Position numbers and translations under genes: made by a program
The notes under the pieces: model-generated
What the model was told of the DNA's origin: nothing
Seen by the model: the letters and a program-made list of their open reading frames with translations, nothing else
The model's database searches: none
NCBI GenBank assembly: GCA_905147135.1
Contig: LR990049.1
Coordinates: 6,899,428 to 6,963,427, forward strand
DNA from: Blastobasis lacticolella
Taxonomy: Eukaryota > Arthropoda > Insecta > Lepidoptera > Blastobasidae
Direction of reading: 5' to 3'
DNA length: 64,000 nucleotides
Shown: positions 53,370 to 64,000 of the stretch, piece after piece
Layout: every line of letters starts with the position of its first letter
Position numbering within the stretch: the first letter of the stretch is position 1

Positions 53370-55275
53370 GAGGCCTAAAAATAGAGGGCGTTAGTAGTAA
53401 AAACCTACGTATTTATAATATGAATAAATCATCAAAAATGCGACTCTGTATGGTTTGCAACAAAAGAATAGGAATAAAAGACCTTATTGAATGTAGTAAT
53501 GCAGGATGCGAAGGAAAATGTCACTATTTTTGTGTAAATATTTCAACCTCGCAATTTGTAAGTAAATTATCAGACTTACCTACAGCGGACGTGGGTTTGC
53601 CCAGACTGTGAGAAAGTATCAAAACGACGACGTCAAAAAACAGGTAGCACTCCAATACAACACCGTTGTTCGCAAAATAAAACAGATTATAAAGAACTCA
53701 ACTACTTTAGCTGTGTATAAATATATCCAAAATATTCTAAATGCTCTAAATAACAAAATGTATGCAATAGGCCTATTGCTCGATATGAGTAAAGCGTATG
53801 ATAGAGTTAATTATAAAATTCTATTTAAAAAGATTTATGATACTGGAGTCAGGGGAGTTGCGTATACATGGTTTAAGTCTTATCTTGAACGCAGGTCACA
53901 ATATGTGGAAACCGAAGAAATCAACTTCACAACCGTTAAAATTCCAAATATGAGATCAGTCAAAACAGAAATTAAAGGCTCTATCCCACAAGGTAGCGTA
54001 TTAGGTTGTTTTCTATTCCTGGTATACATAAATGGCTTTCCAACATTATTCGATGATCTACCTATTCTTTTTGCAGACAACATCTCATTTCTATTAACAT
54101 GCTCCAACTCTACAGAATTAGAACAAATATTAAATTAAACCTTAGACAAAGTTACAAGTTGGCTAGAGAGTCATAACCTCATTAGGTAAATTTTATAATA
54201 ATAAAATTTTATAATTTTGTTTTGCTAAAATTTAATATAATATTAGTTTTTAGCAAAACAAAATTAATCCAATTTTAGCCACATCAACGAGCACCATTAC
54301 AAATAAACATTAAAAATGGAGATTGTAAATTCGACGACAAATTCTACGGAATTGAACTCGACGATAACTTAAATTGGAAAACCCATATTCAAAAGACGTC
54401 TTCTAAATTAAATTCTTTCATTTACGCATTAATCCACCTAAAAAGAGCTACAGATTTTATAACTGCTCTCTCATACTATGCCTACGCACATTCTAGAATT
54501 TCCTACGGAATAATCTTGTGGGGAAATTCAACTGACGCAAATGATATTTTCATCCTGCAAAAAAAGTGCATTCACGTATTAACCAATATTGACCAAATGG
54601 AATCGTGCAGACCTTTCTTTAGAAAGCATAGTTATTGACTCTTACGTCAATATATATATTGGAAGTCTGTAAATTCGCTAGAAATCACAACCAGTTGTAT
54701 TCACCGGAAAAACACATAAAAAGAAACAATCGTAACTTAAATAAGCTTAAAATACCCTTCTCAAAATTACACATTTTTAAAACATCAGGTCCACACTCAA
54801 TGGTAATCAAAATATATAATCACATACCAAACGATTTAAAAAATATAGGAAAGGATAAACTATTCTCCAAAAAGAGTTCATACAATTTAAAAGAATTTTT
54901 TGAAGACATAACTAATTATGAATATTTATGTAGTTATTGCCAAAAACTCAAATGCAATCTTAGTTAGTTAAAATAAATAAATATTCAATGGCAGTATTGT
55001 TTATGTTAATAAATATTTATCAATGTTAACTTGGTATAAAAATATAGAGTAGATATCTATTAATGTAATTTTAGTTAATAATGTTGCATATATATAATAT
55101 AGGATTAAGTATAATTATTATTCCAGTTGCCCTCTCGTAAATTGTAAATTGCTATACCCCGGCGGGGTGTCACTATTAATGTAAGATCTATACCTATGTA
55201 TAAAGTATGTGTAATGTAACACACTGTACCTATTAATAGTGATATCACAATAAATGAATGAATAAATGAATGAAT
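53370..55275 (+). mobile_element. Jockey-like LINE with PHD-type zinc finger and reverse transcriptase, degenerate
   Basis: First part encodes a Cys-rich peptide, MRLCMVCNKRIG, IECSNAGCEGKCHYFCVN and a following W/C-rich turn, resembling the PHD-like finger of some LINE ORFs. After a deletion the reverse transcriptase begins: IGLLLDMSKAYDRVNYKIL, GSIPQGSVLGCFLFLVYING, and LPILFADNISFLL, where the catalytic FADD is FADN. Later frames give FYGIELDDNLNWKTHIQKT and a C-terminal region. The 3' end carries CACAATAAATGAATGAATAA and a (TGAA)n tail at 55275. Confidence 0.8.
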
Positions 55276-55299
55276 GTACCCAGTCGTTTACCCAGTTTA

Positions 55300-55760
55300 G
55301 CCAGTGTTGCCGGCTCTTCCTCCTCCTCGGAAATGTCAGGTCAGAATCCAGCACTTCCTCGACTTCAGTAGCGGTACATATGTTCTCCACATCTCCGACG
55401 GAGGTTTGGCCCTGGCCCCGCGTTGTTGCCCTCAGGGGACGAACGCTGTCTTTTTGCCGTCGCCGTGAACGGTTGGTCAACCTCCATAGTCCCGTCTGTG
55501 CCTAGCTCCAAGTTCGCTTTATTGCACGCCACTGCTCCTGCTCTTGCAGGAAAGCCCGTTGTTCCTTTAATAGCGCTCCCCTCTGTAAGAGGGAGGAGAA
55601 GGCTTGGATTTGCTATACCCAGACGGAGGCGTTCGTTGGAGCGACATCCTTGGACCGCATTTGCCGTCTTCCCCCCGTCAGGCTCCTTGCGCATGCGCTA
55701 CTAGGTACGTCGAATTTAATTACACGCACGCAACGCAAGATAATATTTTATACAAGGAAA
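55300..55760 (-). mobile_element. Possible LINE ORF1 5' fragment (uncertain)
   Basis: Minus frames 55365-55694 and 55118-55480 join across a shift into a Ser/Pro/Arg-rich, low-complexity peptide beginning MRKEPDGGKTANAVQGC, with TAKRQRSSPEGNNAG and later SVGDVENICTATEVEEVLDS. Composition resembles ORF1 or gag leaders of LINEs, but no zinc knuckle is seen. It abuts the tail of the plus-strand LINE at 55275. Confidence 0.35.
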
Positions 55761-56117
55761 ACAATATATTAAAATATAATAAATTTCCCAGATAAATTTT
55801 TATTCATTGTTCCGACAGTCAATATAAAGGCAAAACGAGGCAGACGGTACGCGGTCGGGTTAAACTAAAACTTTTCCAAGCCCAATAAATAAGAACTGAC
55901 TGTCGTAACTATATTCAAAAACAAATAAAATAAAACAAAATGGTACAAGATAAATAAGACACAAATTAAAAAGTAAGCCGTTACGCCTGCCAACAGATAG
56001 CGCGCGCCGAAGCGCTCACACGCAATATGACACGGAGCGGTTGGAGACGCCAAGTCCCAGAAAGTTTTCAATGGTGTATTTCGGGTGGTGTATTTAGTTT
56101 TTGGCCATCGCACACAT

Positions 56118-56584
56118 ACAGGGTGTAAAAAGACCGCTAGCATTAATTGAAACCTCATATTCTACCCATGAAACTGAACAACTTTCCCCAAAAAACATAC
56201 CCGCGGAAACACATAGTTTAGGCAGAAATAGAGATTCCTTATAAAAAAGATGTATTTTTGTACTAAAAATATCAAGAATCGATAACTATATCATTCACAA
56301 TTAATTTAGACACTCAAAGTTCAAATTTAAGTTGAAATAAATGCACTTGAAGTAAAAGCACGCAATGTAAAGCGTGCAGGCTGGCCGGACAGTGGCCTCT
56401 GGTCACGTGGGCGAGCGAGAGACGTGCGCCGGACGATGTACATTGCGCGCCGCAATTAATTATTTATTTTAGGTAGCGAAATTATGAAGTCATTTCCGCG
56501 GATATGTTTCTTGGGGAAAGTTGTTCAGTTTCATGGGTAGAATACGGGGTTTCAATTAATACTAGCGGTCTTTTTACACCCCGT
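56118..56584. mobile_element. MITE of the CAGGGTGTAA family with long terminal inverted repeats
   Basis: Left arm CAGGGTGTAAAAAGACCGCT, AATTGAAACCTCATATTCTA, CCCATGAAACTGAACAACTT and CCGCGG; the right arm from 56498 is its inverse, CCGCGGATATGTTTCTTGGG, AAGTTGTTCAGTTTCATGGG, AGCGGTCTTTTTACACCCCG. Arms are about 88 bases at >90% match. TA flanks each end, pointing to Tc1/mariner-type mobilisation. Confidence 0.88.
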
Positions 56585-57009
56585 ATACAAGCATTACATA
56601 GATTTAGGTTTGTGTATGTAAGTGAGTGAACGGTGGCAAAATAGAAACTTCTTTGACGTTTGGAAAGGAGGCCTTACCTAGCACCAATACTCAAACATGA
56701 CAGACAGTCGTGTCTGTAAGTACCATGGCCCTTGAATAGAAATGAATGAAGTATACGATGGCCAAATAGCAAAATTGTCATTAGTTCTGGATAAATGGAA
56801 ATTATTTAGGCGTACGATGGCAAAATAGCAATCCGAAATTGAAAAACAAAATGTCACCTGTCAATGTGAACGCAAATCTGACAGCTGTCAGGAAGACAGC
56901 TACCAAAATGACACCAAACGTCAAGTCTAAATGGAGTTTGATTTACTCGTATTTAACGTGAGGTAGTTATTACGTAGCCATTTATCTATCTGCCTTAATT
57001 CAGCCTCAG

Positions 57010-57216
57010 CACTCTCCCTCACTGCACCCAAGAATCACCCGTAAACACCACTGCAGTATCATCACCGTAAGCAAATTTGTTAGCGTGTTTGATGTGTAGG
57101 TTGCATAGCTCATTCATGTAGACGAGGAATAACGTGGGCCCAAGCACACCAGATGCCCCCCATGGGGAAGTGTCATGCGACGCTGTCACAGGGTCAGATA
57201 AGTTGGTGACACTATA
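57010..57216 (-). mobile_element. Reverse transcriptase core fragment of a LINE
   Basis: Minus frame: NLSDPVTASHDTSPWGASGV, LGPTLFLVYMNELCNLHIKH and NKFAYGDDTAVVFTGDSW followed by a stop. The YGDD-type catalytic box is intact but only about 65 codons survive. Confidence 0.8.
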
Positions 57217-58009
57217 GATTTATTCCTATTCTGAGTTCAACAGAGGTTGCTTTCTGCTATATTATCTTTGCCCAAACAAAACGGAATAGAAAAGAATAAA
57301 AGAATTGTATGGGCAAAGCCAGGCAAATATAACGGAGCATATGCTGATTAGTTCAAGTGATATTCAAATTGCCATTTGGGCAATAATGACATACAAATTC
57401 TGTCTTTCCACGAAGAAACAAAGGAATGAATAACAATTTACTTACGCATGTTTGATAAATGAGTGTAATCTATATCACTTAATGTACGACACGAAATAGG
57501 TATACGTATCTACCAAATTAATCAATCAATCAAAATGTGTAATCTATTTCACTATCAATAAATGAAACGCATCTACCTACCACAATATATCTATATTGGT
57601 GGTAATTTAAAGTACTGTTAAAAACAAAATTACAATTAATAAAGAATTGCGATTTTGACAACAAAAATAAATCAAAGAAGCAAGACGTCACGCACTCTCT
57701 AATATTCTGTGGCCACACCACGAGTAGAGATTTTGCGAATAAAACTTAAAAATGGAAACCTCTCCACCACGGCTCGCAGAACCGATGGCCTATGGAAAGG
57801 TCGTTGTAGCGTTGGACGGTTGCCAACTCGCCATGGGATAGTCGATAAAGTCTATGGGGAGTCGTGGATGTAAGAGGCACAAAGTCTATCGGCTTCCAGT
57901 ATCCAGCAATGGACATTATAACATAAAACTTTTAATTCTATAGTTTGCAACCTTTTAATTAACTTCACTTGTATCTCTGGAATCTTGAAAACCTAACTTG
58001 ACCTACTTC
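57217..58009. other. Gene-free stretch
   Basis: AT-rich; a scrap near 57720-57920 (CCGATGGCCTATGGAAAGGT, TGGGGAGTCGTGGATGTAAG) looks like part of a repeat. No exon recognised. Confidence 0.4.
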
Positions 58010-58475
58010 CCGGTGTTCAATTGATGCATTAGTATGGTAATGATACCATGGAGCTGGTCTGATGATGGAGTCGGATGGTGTATTTAGCTTCACTTCTAAT
58101 TTGAGCTTGCAAGTCTAATTTGAGCCATTTCCCGGGCTAAAATTTGGTATACCTATGTAACTTGGATGGAAATGCATTAATATGGTATGGTACCATGGAG
58201 ATGATCTGATGATGGAGCCGGAAGGTGGTCATAGGAAACCACTGTATTAGTGCTTTTTGGAATGGTCTTAATGCGTATTATATATACCTCTACATGATAT
58301 TCAAGTTCTGATGATGATAATGGAAGGCCATAGGCCGAGATAATATTATACTTACTTATTAACTACTGAACGCAACAAGATAACCCCATCGTGTTTGAGC
58401 TCTCTAGAATGGTCTTGTTAAGTACTATACCGCGCGATAAAAGCTTGTTGTGAAAAAATATTTTTCATTTGAGTA
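58010..58475 (+). repeat. Unclassified dispersed repeat, copy 3 (with partial internal duplication)
   Basis: GAGCTGGTCTGATGATGGAG, TATGTAACTTGGATGGAAAT, GGTACCATGGAGATGATCTG, GGAGCCGGAAGGTGGTCATA, CCCATCGTGTTTGAGCTCTC and GATAAAAGCTTGTTGTGAAA. Same order as 17590-17870 and 18370-18895; the GATGATGGAG block appears twice here. Confidence 0.55.
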
Positions 58476-58577
58476 TCTCCTTATTTCATAGCCTGTCACT
58501 GTTCTAACTATGATATAGTTTTGGGCTAGACTAAATCCTGTTCGAGTGTAGTTGTGCAGAGTTATGCCAATCATTAA

Positions 58578-58716
58578 AGGCCTTGCCACATACAAAGCTC
58601 GGCGCGAGCGCGGCGCGTTATTTGCTAGGCAACCATCGCGCGGCGCGATAGTTGCCTAGCAAATATCGCACCGCGCTCACGCCGCGCTCGCGCCGAGCTT
58701 TGTATGTGGCAAGGCC
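58578..58716. mobile_element. 139-bp GC-rich palindromic MITE at TTAA
   Basis: Left arm AGGCCTTGCCACATACAAAG, CTCGGCGCGAGCGCGGCG; right arm the exact inverse of most of it. TTAA lies at 58574-58577 and 58717-58720. The centre holds a second inverted pair, TTGCTAGGCAACCATCGCGC against GCGCGATAGTTGCCTAGCAA. A TTAA duplication suggests a piggyBac-type source, though the CCY/GGG piggyBac ends are not seen. Confidence 0.8.
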
Positions 58717-58720
58717 TTAA

Positions 58721-60870
58721 TAGTCCTGCGATTCAGTTGTCTTTATTGGATGGATTTCATTCCGATTCGGTCTTCAGAGTAGGTATCTTCTTTCAAAAGT
58801 CACTAAATATGCGAATTTGTTACGTTTCAAAATAGTCTCTTTCGGTAAAGCTTGTAGAATTCCGGTTATGGAAAGACCTGATGATCTTGGTATTTTATCC
58901 AGGTAATTGTTCCATTAAATCTGTGAAGATCATAGGATTAACAAAACCTAGTGGACTCCTCACAATGTGATGAAGGCTAAGAAAATGTTAATCATAGACA
59001 TGGGGTGAAATTTTTCACGGACCTTGAATATTTACTAATAAGGTGTTAGTTAATTATTTACAAAGTTATTACAAACCAGTGACGTATGTACCAATTTTTT
59101 ATCTAGGCCTGCGTTATTTTTATAATCAAAGTCGTACGATCTGATGTTATGTTTGATTTAAAGAAGGATGTAGTTGACAAGTCATGTATTGCTATCTGTA
59201 TTGTTTTTTCGTGACGTAAGTATATGGATTTCCCCACAATCCAAGTAGGTACATATAATAGGTGTATATACCAGTGTACTATCAGACAATGTAATTATAA
59301 ACGTGTGCCTACTGATTTTATATCGATAATTGTTTCGAAAGCGTTTTTAAGGGCTAAGGTGGCAAACAAGTTTACGGCCTATCTAACTATTAAGATACCG
59401 GGGCCTATGCACGTTGCAAATAGCACATTTATGACTCCTGTGTTGCCGACCCTGTAAAACCTTTCCTTACCTACCTTAAATTTGAAACTAATATAACAGA
59501 ACCATAAAATTATGGGGATATTCGTGATGAACCACTGGAATTCCTATATAGCTAGGATATACAGCCCGCGTCGGTGGCTATTGGGCCGGTTTCGTAAGCG
59601 AGAGGTACTGGGTTCAATCCTCAGTGCCGCCATGTAACCATATTGCCCTCGATTTCACAGAGTTCCCATCATCAGATCCTGATGTGATGAAAATGGGACC
59701 ACCTCTGGAGTATAGAATTGGCAAAAATCGGTGAACATACATAAAAATATTAATACAGTAAACCTCCTCATTCTTTTATTTTTGGACTCGGTTTAAATTG
59801 CCAGCCGCGTTTTGTGTACGTAATCTTGTCAGTAATCATAGAGATTATGGAACCACCTTTACGTGGAGGCTCATGTAAACAAGTGAACGCGGATGTGGGT
59901 TGTTGATGGTGGTTCTGGCTAAAGTGTATTCCTTTAGAATAAACAATTGCGCGACAACGACAATTGTCTTCAGTATAGTTTCCTTATTAGCAGCAGGTCT
60001 CTATGTACATGTAAAATCTTTGGCGGCAGGCATGAATTAAATGTCACGCTCAATCGTTGTGTTTTTCTATTGAACCGTAACTAAGGGACAGCCGCGATTG
60101 AAAAGGGTTAGAATTTGGGAACCAAATAGTTTAGGAAGTTATCGCCTTAGAACACAAGTATGAGGTCGGGCATCTACTACGCTTAGCGCGCTAATCTCTG
60201 TGAGCAAGAATAATAACGGGGCCCTATCACCACCTTACGGGCTCAGGCCAACCTCACCTGCTCGTGGTCCCCTTGCAGACAGAAAGACGACGCTTGATCC
60301 GTAACTTAAAACAAGAATTAAGGATTCTGGCTGGCCGCTTTCAGTAAATCTGAAAGCACTTTCTAGTAGAAGAGCGGACAATGCCTGACAGATTTACCGC
60401 TAGCCGCTGAGCCAGGATTTACCTAGAATGAGGAGTAGGTATGTGGAGGAATTTGCGACCATCGTCGTCATATACATAAGATTATCGTACGTTACAGGGG
60501 CTCCATTTTTAGAACGCTCGTCTCGAGCCAAACGACTTGATTTACGACACGAACAATTTCATAATTAGATGCATGACGATTTTAACATTTCTTCACCGAT
60601 TTCGAACTTTCATTATTGCTAATATAATTAGAAATAACTCTGTTTAATTTTTCATGCCAAAAATAAAAATTGAAAGCCGTTGGACTTGAGGCGAGCGGTT
60701 CAAAGATAGGACCTCGAGTATCTGCAAGATCTCGCGGTTCTGCGAGCTTTGTGGCTTTCCTCCTTTTACTGAGCAGAAAACTGAACTTGTGTATAGCATA
60801 AGTAATAAAATTGCATGAAATAAAATAACAGTTTATGCTTGACTTCAATATTTATTTATTTATTGTAAGA
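58721..60870. other. Gene-free stretch downstream of lipase 3
   Basis: Contains a SINE head at 59565-59637 followed by a repeat scrap (CCATCATCAGATCCTGATGT), and a 162-base GC-moderate region near 60180-60420 without domains. No exon recognised. Confidence 0.45.
59565..59637 (+). mobile_element. tRNA-like SINE head
   Basis: CGCGTCGGTGGCTATTGGGC, TTTCGTAAGCGAGAGGTACT and GGGTTCAATCCTCAGTGCCG form the A and B box region of the window's SINE family. The usual body is absent; another repeat follows. Confidence 0.65.
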
Positions 60871-62682
60871 TCAGAAGGGAAAGCTGCTGCCGGTGGTCAT
60901 TGCGTAAAGTCCGCTTCTACAAAAGAAAAGGAAACGAATTAGTTTTAATACAATTACAATAGCTTATAACAACAACCGCATTTGGTCCAACGACACTTTT
61001 AAATTGCCAAACATAAACATAGCGGCGATCATACAATCATACGCACCGTCTACAAAATTATTTGTATTGATTGACGTTCGCAATTACGTTATTGATGGTC
61101 ATGACACATATTATCATGTTTATAACATCAATGTCATATAAAAATAAAATACCTAAATAATACATTTTATAATTACCCTCGTTTGCTCAGAATGTTGTTG
61201 CCCATGTTGAAATTGCTACCAGTGCACTGGTTCTGGTTGGCCTGGTTGAGATTGGTGCACAGTCTGCCGACCAGATGGTTAAACCTGACCGTGGCATCGA
61301 AGAATTGGACCGCGCGGCTATGGGAGCAGTTGCTGTTCCCACATCCAGGCTGCGGGTTGCGGCCTCCGTTGGGATAGAAGTTGGCGCTTCCAATGGCATT
61401 GTTGATACCCAGAAGACCACCGTCTGTATGGATGGCCTCGACGTATTGGCCGTCATTGTTACGTAAAGCACCGCTGTTTCCAGGCCATAAGGGACCGGCA
61501 GGATCCAGACCTGTCAAATTATGTAAATAAAAAATTATATGCTGGAACAATTTACACAGCGCCAAGCCTAAAGTATGCAAAGCTTGTGTTATAGTTGTCA
61601 GAGAACTGATAACCGACTTATATATTTTTAAAAACACACATATTATACACGTAACACCCAATCCCGTTAAAATTAATCATTTTAATTTCTGCCCGGCCGG
61701 GAATCGAACCCTCCTCAAGGGACCTACCTCAGCGTGGCAGGCATGTAAACCAACTGAACCACTCAGGTCGCCATTACAGTTCAATTTGGGATAATAAACA
61801 GAATATAAAAGTTTTTTCTAAAAACTACAGATAATTACGTACCAGTAACTCTAGCTGCACGGCTACCAGCAGCACGCCCTGCGTTACCAACGACGTGAGC
61901 GCCTAAACTGAAGCCGACGAGATGCACGTTGTTCCAGTTTCCACCGGCCGTGCTGACCAACCAGTTCAGGAAATTGCCTAAGAACTGGCCAACACTAGGA
62001 ACTCCAAGCACAGCTGACACATAGTTAGAATTGGCCACGCCACGCCAATCCAAAACAATAACATTGCAATCGGAAGCATCGAGGAACGCGTTGCGGAGGC
62101 TTGCTAGCGAGTTTCCATTGCTGTTCCAGCCGTGGACGACGACCTTCAGAGGCCTGCTGGCGACGTAATTGGAATTCGCGACAGAGTTCGCGTTGCCATT
62201 GGTGAGGATTTGGGCGGTGTTGCGGTTTTGTCTGGAAATTTGACAACGTATATTTTAAACCGTGAAACGATAGACTAGGTATTTTATAAAAATAAGTCAC
62301 GATAAATACCTAGTGAACAGCCAGTATTGGTTGTTCGCACCATTTCGGTTACGTAGGATATCTTCTTCTGGGGGCTGAAGCAGATCTACCAGGTGGGGCA
62401 CACCATCTCCGTCCGGAAACCAGATGTAGCGGCTCTTGCCTTCCACATAGTGGCTATTATCACCTGGTGTTTGGGAGTATTCTTCATCCAAGGCGCTTTC
62501 AGGAGCAACCGGAATAGCGTTACCCGCACATACTGTGAAAGACAACACACAAATAGGAAACAAAGACTTTGTTTTACAACGCTCACTAGTAAAGTGACTG
62601 ATAGTAAACAAATAAAATAACAAAATTATAACATTTCATACGTACGTGCCACTGTCGCGACCAAAACCACTAATAACTTCAT
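60871..62682 (-). CDS. Secreted neutral lipase, pancreatic-lipase-like (lipase 3)
   Basis: Third, more diverged member of the cluster with the same intron positions and phases. Exons: 62646-62682, 62310-62532, 61843-62231, 61177-61510, 60871-60916; 1029 nt, 342 aa. Signal peptide MKLLVVLVATVALCAGNA. Compared with lipases 1 and 2 it has 11 extra residues after the signal (including SALDEEYSQ) and two fewer in exon 3. Catalytic Ser195 (GFSLGAHV), Asp219 (GLDPAGP) and His280 (CSHSR) are in place; the lid loop between the two cysteines is GNSN, again four residues. HGW oxyanion block at 120-122. A TATA box (62733-62738) stands about 50 bases before the ATG. The terminal exon encodes SGLYAMTTGSSFPF. 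Intron 3 contains a second tRNA-derived SINE type. Function by family; substrate not determined. Confidence 0.93.
61691..61772 (-). mobile_element. tRNA-like SINE head, second type (lipase 3 intron 3)
   Basis: Minus strand: GGCGACCTGAGTGGTTCAGT, TGGTTTACATGCCTGCCACG and GGGTTCGATTCCCGGCCGGG. A and B boxes are good, but the acceptor stem does not pair properly for a working tRNA, so a tRNA-derived repeat is preferred. Confidence 0.6.
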
Positions 62683-62732
62683 GGCTTAGGATTCAACGCT
62701 TCAGTGATTTTGAATAAGTAAACATGAACGCT

Positions 62733-62738
62733 TTTATA
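62733..62738 (-). promoter_or_regulatory. TATA box of lipase 3
   Basis: Minus strand ACATATAAAAGCG contains TATAAA, 51 bases before the start codon, a standard spacing that allows a short 5' UTR. Start site not determined. Confidence 0.55.
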
Positions 62739-64000
62739 TGTTCATTATCTTTTTGCGATTGCCATCAATCAGCAACATTATAATAATCCTCTTAAGCTAG
62801 GTTTAAAAATTCAATACGTAATACTTATACTAGTATATATTCACCACCAAAAATCTTTAATAGTAGTATATGCAACTGTCACATAAAAGGGGGTATTAAA
62901 ACATGAGTGTCTGTTATAAAGAGCGTTTTTTAGCGGCGGCATTTCAATTAAATTTTGAAAATAAAACTACACTCATTGTGACATAACTAGTTAGACATAT
63001 ACTGTCGCGACACTTTTTGTAGATAATGTGTGTGTGATAATGATTGTGCAAAGTCGTAGTACATTATTTTGTTCTATCATCAATCGTTTTCGCAGCACAC
63101 GCGATGTAAGGAATTTTTTGAGTATTTTTTTACACCTTGGGTTACATTATTGGAGTTTTATTAATGATCCGTAATTTTTTAGAAAATATAATATAGCCTT
63201 TGTCATCCGGGGATAGTGTAGCTTCCCAAAGGTGAAAGAATTTTTGAAATCGGTCTAGTAGTTTCGAAGCCTATTCAATACAAACAAACAAGCAAACAAA
63301 CAAAAAATCAAACATTTCCTCTTTATAGTATAGAAGTATAGATGAGTTATAATGAGTGATGAATATGAGAATAAAAAATTATAATTTAAAAATGTTGAAA
63401 ATAAAGGGGTGTTCTGCATTTTATCGGCGTTAGTAAGAGGTGTTTTGTTATTTTTTTTCTCGTAATAATGGCAAAGGTAGTATAGAATTAGACGATACAC
63501 ATCAAAATATTCTTAATGTTTTCCACGCCACGGATTCCTACGAAAAACTACCGCCACACGCTACGACCCAAAAATATGTTGTTTTGGTAGTGTTGTGAAT
63601 ATATTTTTAAAAGTCAAGCATTTGTAAATAAACATCTGTAATACAAATTTTAATAGCTTTTCTAGCATAGTTAATGGTTTCATGATAAATTTTTATTTCT
63701 TCGCGATGTTTCAACTGCGCATAAAAAATATTACAAGACGTCCACTTTTGCATCACTCACCATCGTCCTAGTGTTTATCCTGGCCTCTGCCAGGGTCCGC
63801 TTTCCTACTCATTCTCCACCACTTCGCCCGGTCTTCGGCATCCTCGCGTCGAACCCAGGTAAACACCTACAGTAATCGAGAAGGGTATCTAATCTTTTTT
63901 TATCTACACTCATAGCGTAATGTTCCAATTACATATTCGAAAACAGTCGTTTAAGGGTACACTTTTTTCACGCCAGCCTATAATATTTTTAAAGAAATTC
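62739..64000. other. Right-end intergenic DNA
   Basis: No exon recognised. A repeat scrap around 63185-63340 (GAAATCGGTCTAGTAGTTTC, a CAAACAAAC run) and an RTE-like tail at 63765-63858 are the only identifiable contents. Confidence 0.5.
63765..63858 (-). mobile_element. RTE-like LINE 3' end
   Basis: Minus strand: GAAGACCGGGCGAAGTGGTG, GAGAATGAGTAGGAAAGCGG and ACCCTGGCAGAGGCCAGGAT, matching the end of 19780-20285. Confidence 0.65.

Noticed and set aside
61691..61772. Functional tRNA gene
   Set aside because: A and B boxes are present, but the outer stem does not pair and it lies inside an intron repeat, so a tRNA-derived SINE is more likely.

Overview
The window is eukaryotic and looks like an insect nuclear genome, almost certainly a moth or butterfly (Lepidoptera). 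Reasons: spliced genes with short exons and GT-AG introns, insect-type proteins, and a very dense load of transposon remnants of types common in Lepidoptera (tRNA-derived SINEs, 3' tails of RTE-type LINEs ending in TGATGATGATGA, jockey/CR1-like reverse transcriptases, hAT, Harbinger and TA-flanked MITEs, Helitron-like fragments). No bacterial operon, CRISPR array, rRNA or functional tRNA gene was seen.

Six intact protein-coding genes can be assembled exon by exon, each with a frame that closes. (1) Minus strand, 1680-4496: Rrp42/EXOSC7, a core subunit of the RNA exosome (310 aa, 6 exons). (2) Plus strand, 11530-29307: a sodium-coupled solute (probably monocarboxylate/vitamin-type) transporter of the SLC5 family (601 aa, 14 exons, long transposon-filled introns). 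(3) Plus strand, 30722-34836: a second SLC5 paralogue (574 aa, 13 exons, compact). (4-6) Minus strand, 36603-38439, 50023-52225 and 60871-62682: three secreted neutral lipases of the pancreatic-lipase-like alpha/beta-hydrolase family (333, 333 and 342 aa, 5 exons each, intact Ser-Asp-His triad, almost no lid).

Layout: 1-11.5 kb is Rrp42 plus gene-poor repeats; 11.5-34.9 kb is the tandem SLC5 pair; 34.9-64 kb is the lipase cluster, with the first two lipases separated by a thick nest of transposons. The two closest lipases share flanks on both sides. A relic of the SLC5 terminal exon lies before the second unit, so the most economical history is a tandem duplication of a block [SLC5 last exon - SINE - lipase - LINE fragment], later stretched by nested insertions. 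The transporters and lipases would fit a gut or fat-body nutrient uptake role, but that is inference from family.

I found no convincing previously undescribed molecular system. The most unusual things are the traceable duplication block, the clustered replacements near the active site between lipases 1 and 2, a MITE landing next to a splice donor with the empty site preserved in the paralogue, a 1.5-kb fold-back element, and several transposon nests with perfect target-site duplications. Exon coordinates are by hand from reading splice sites; they close in frame but have not been checked against RNA.
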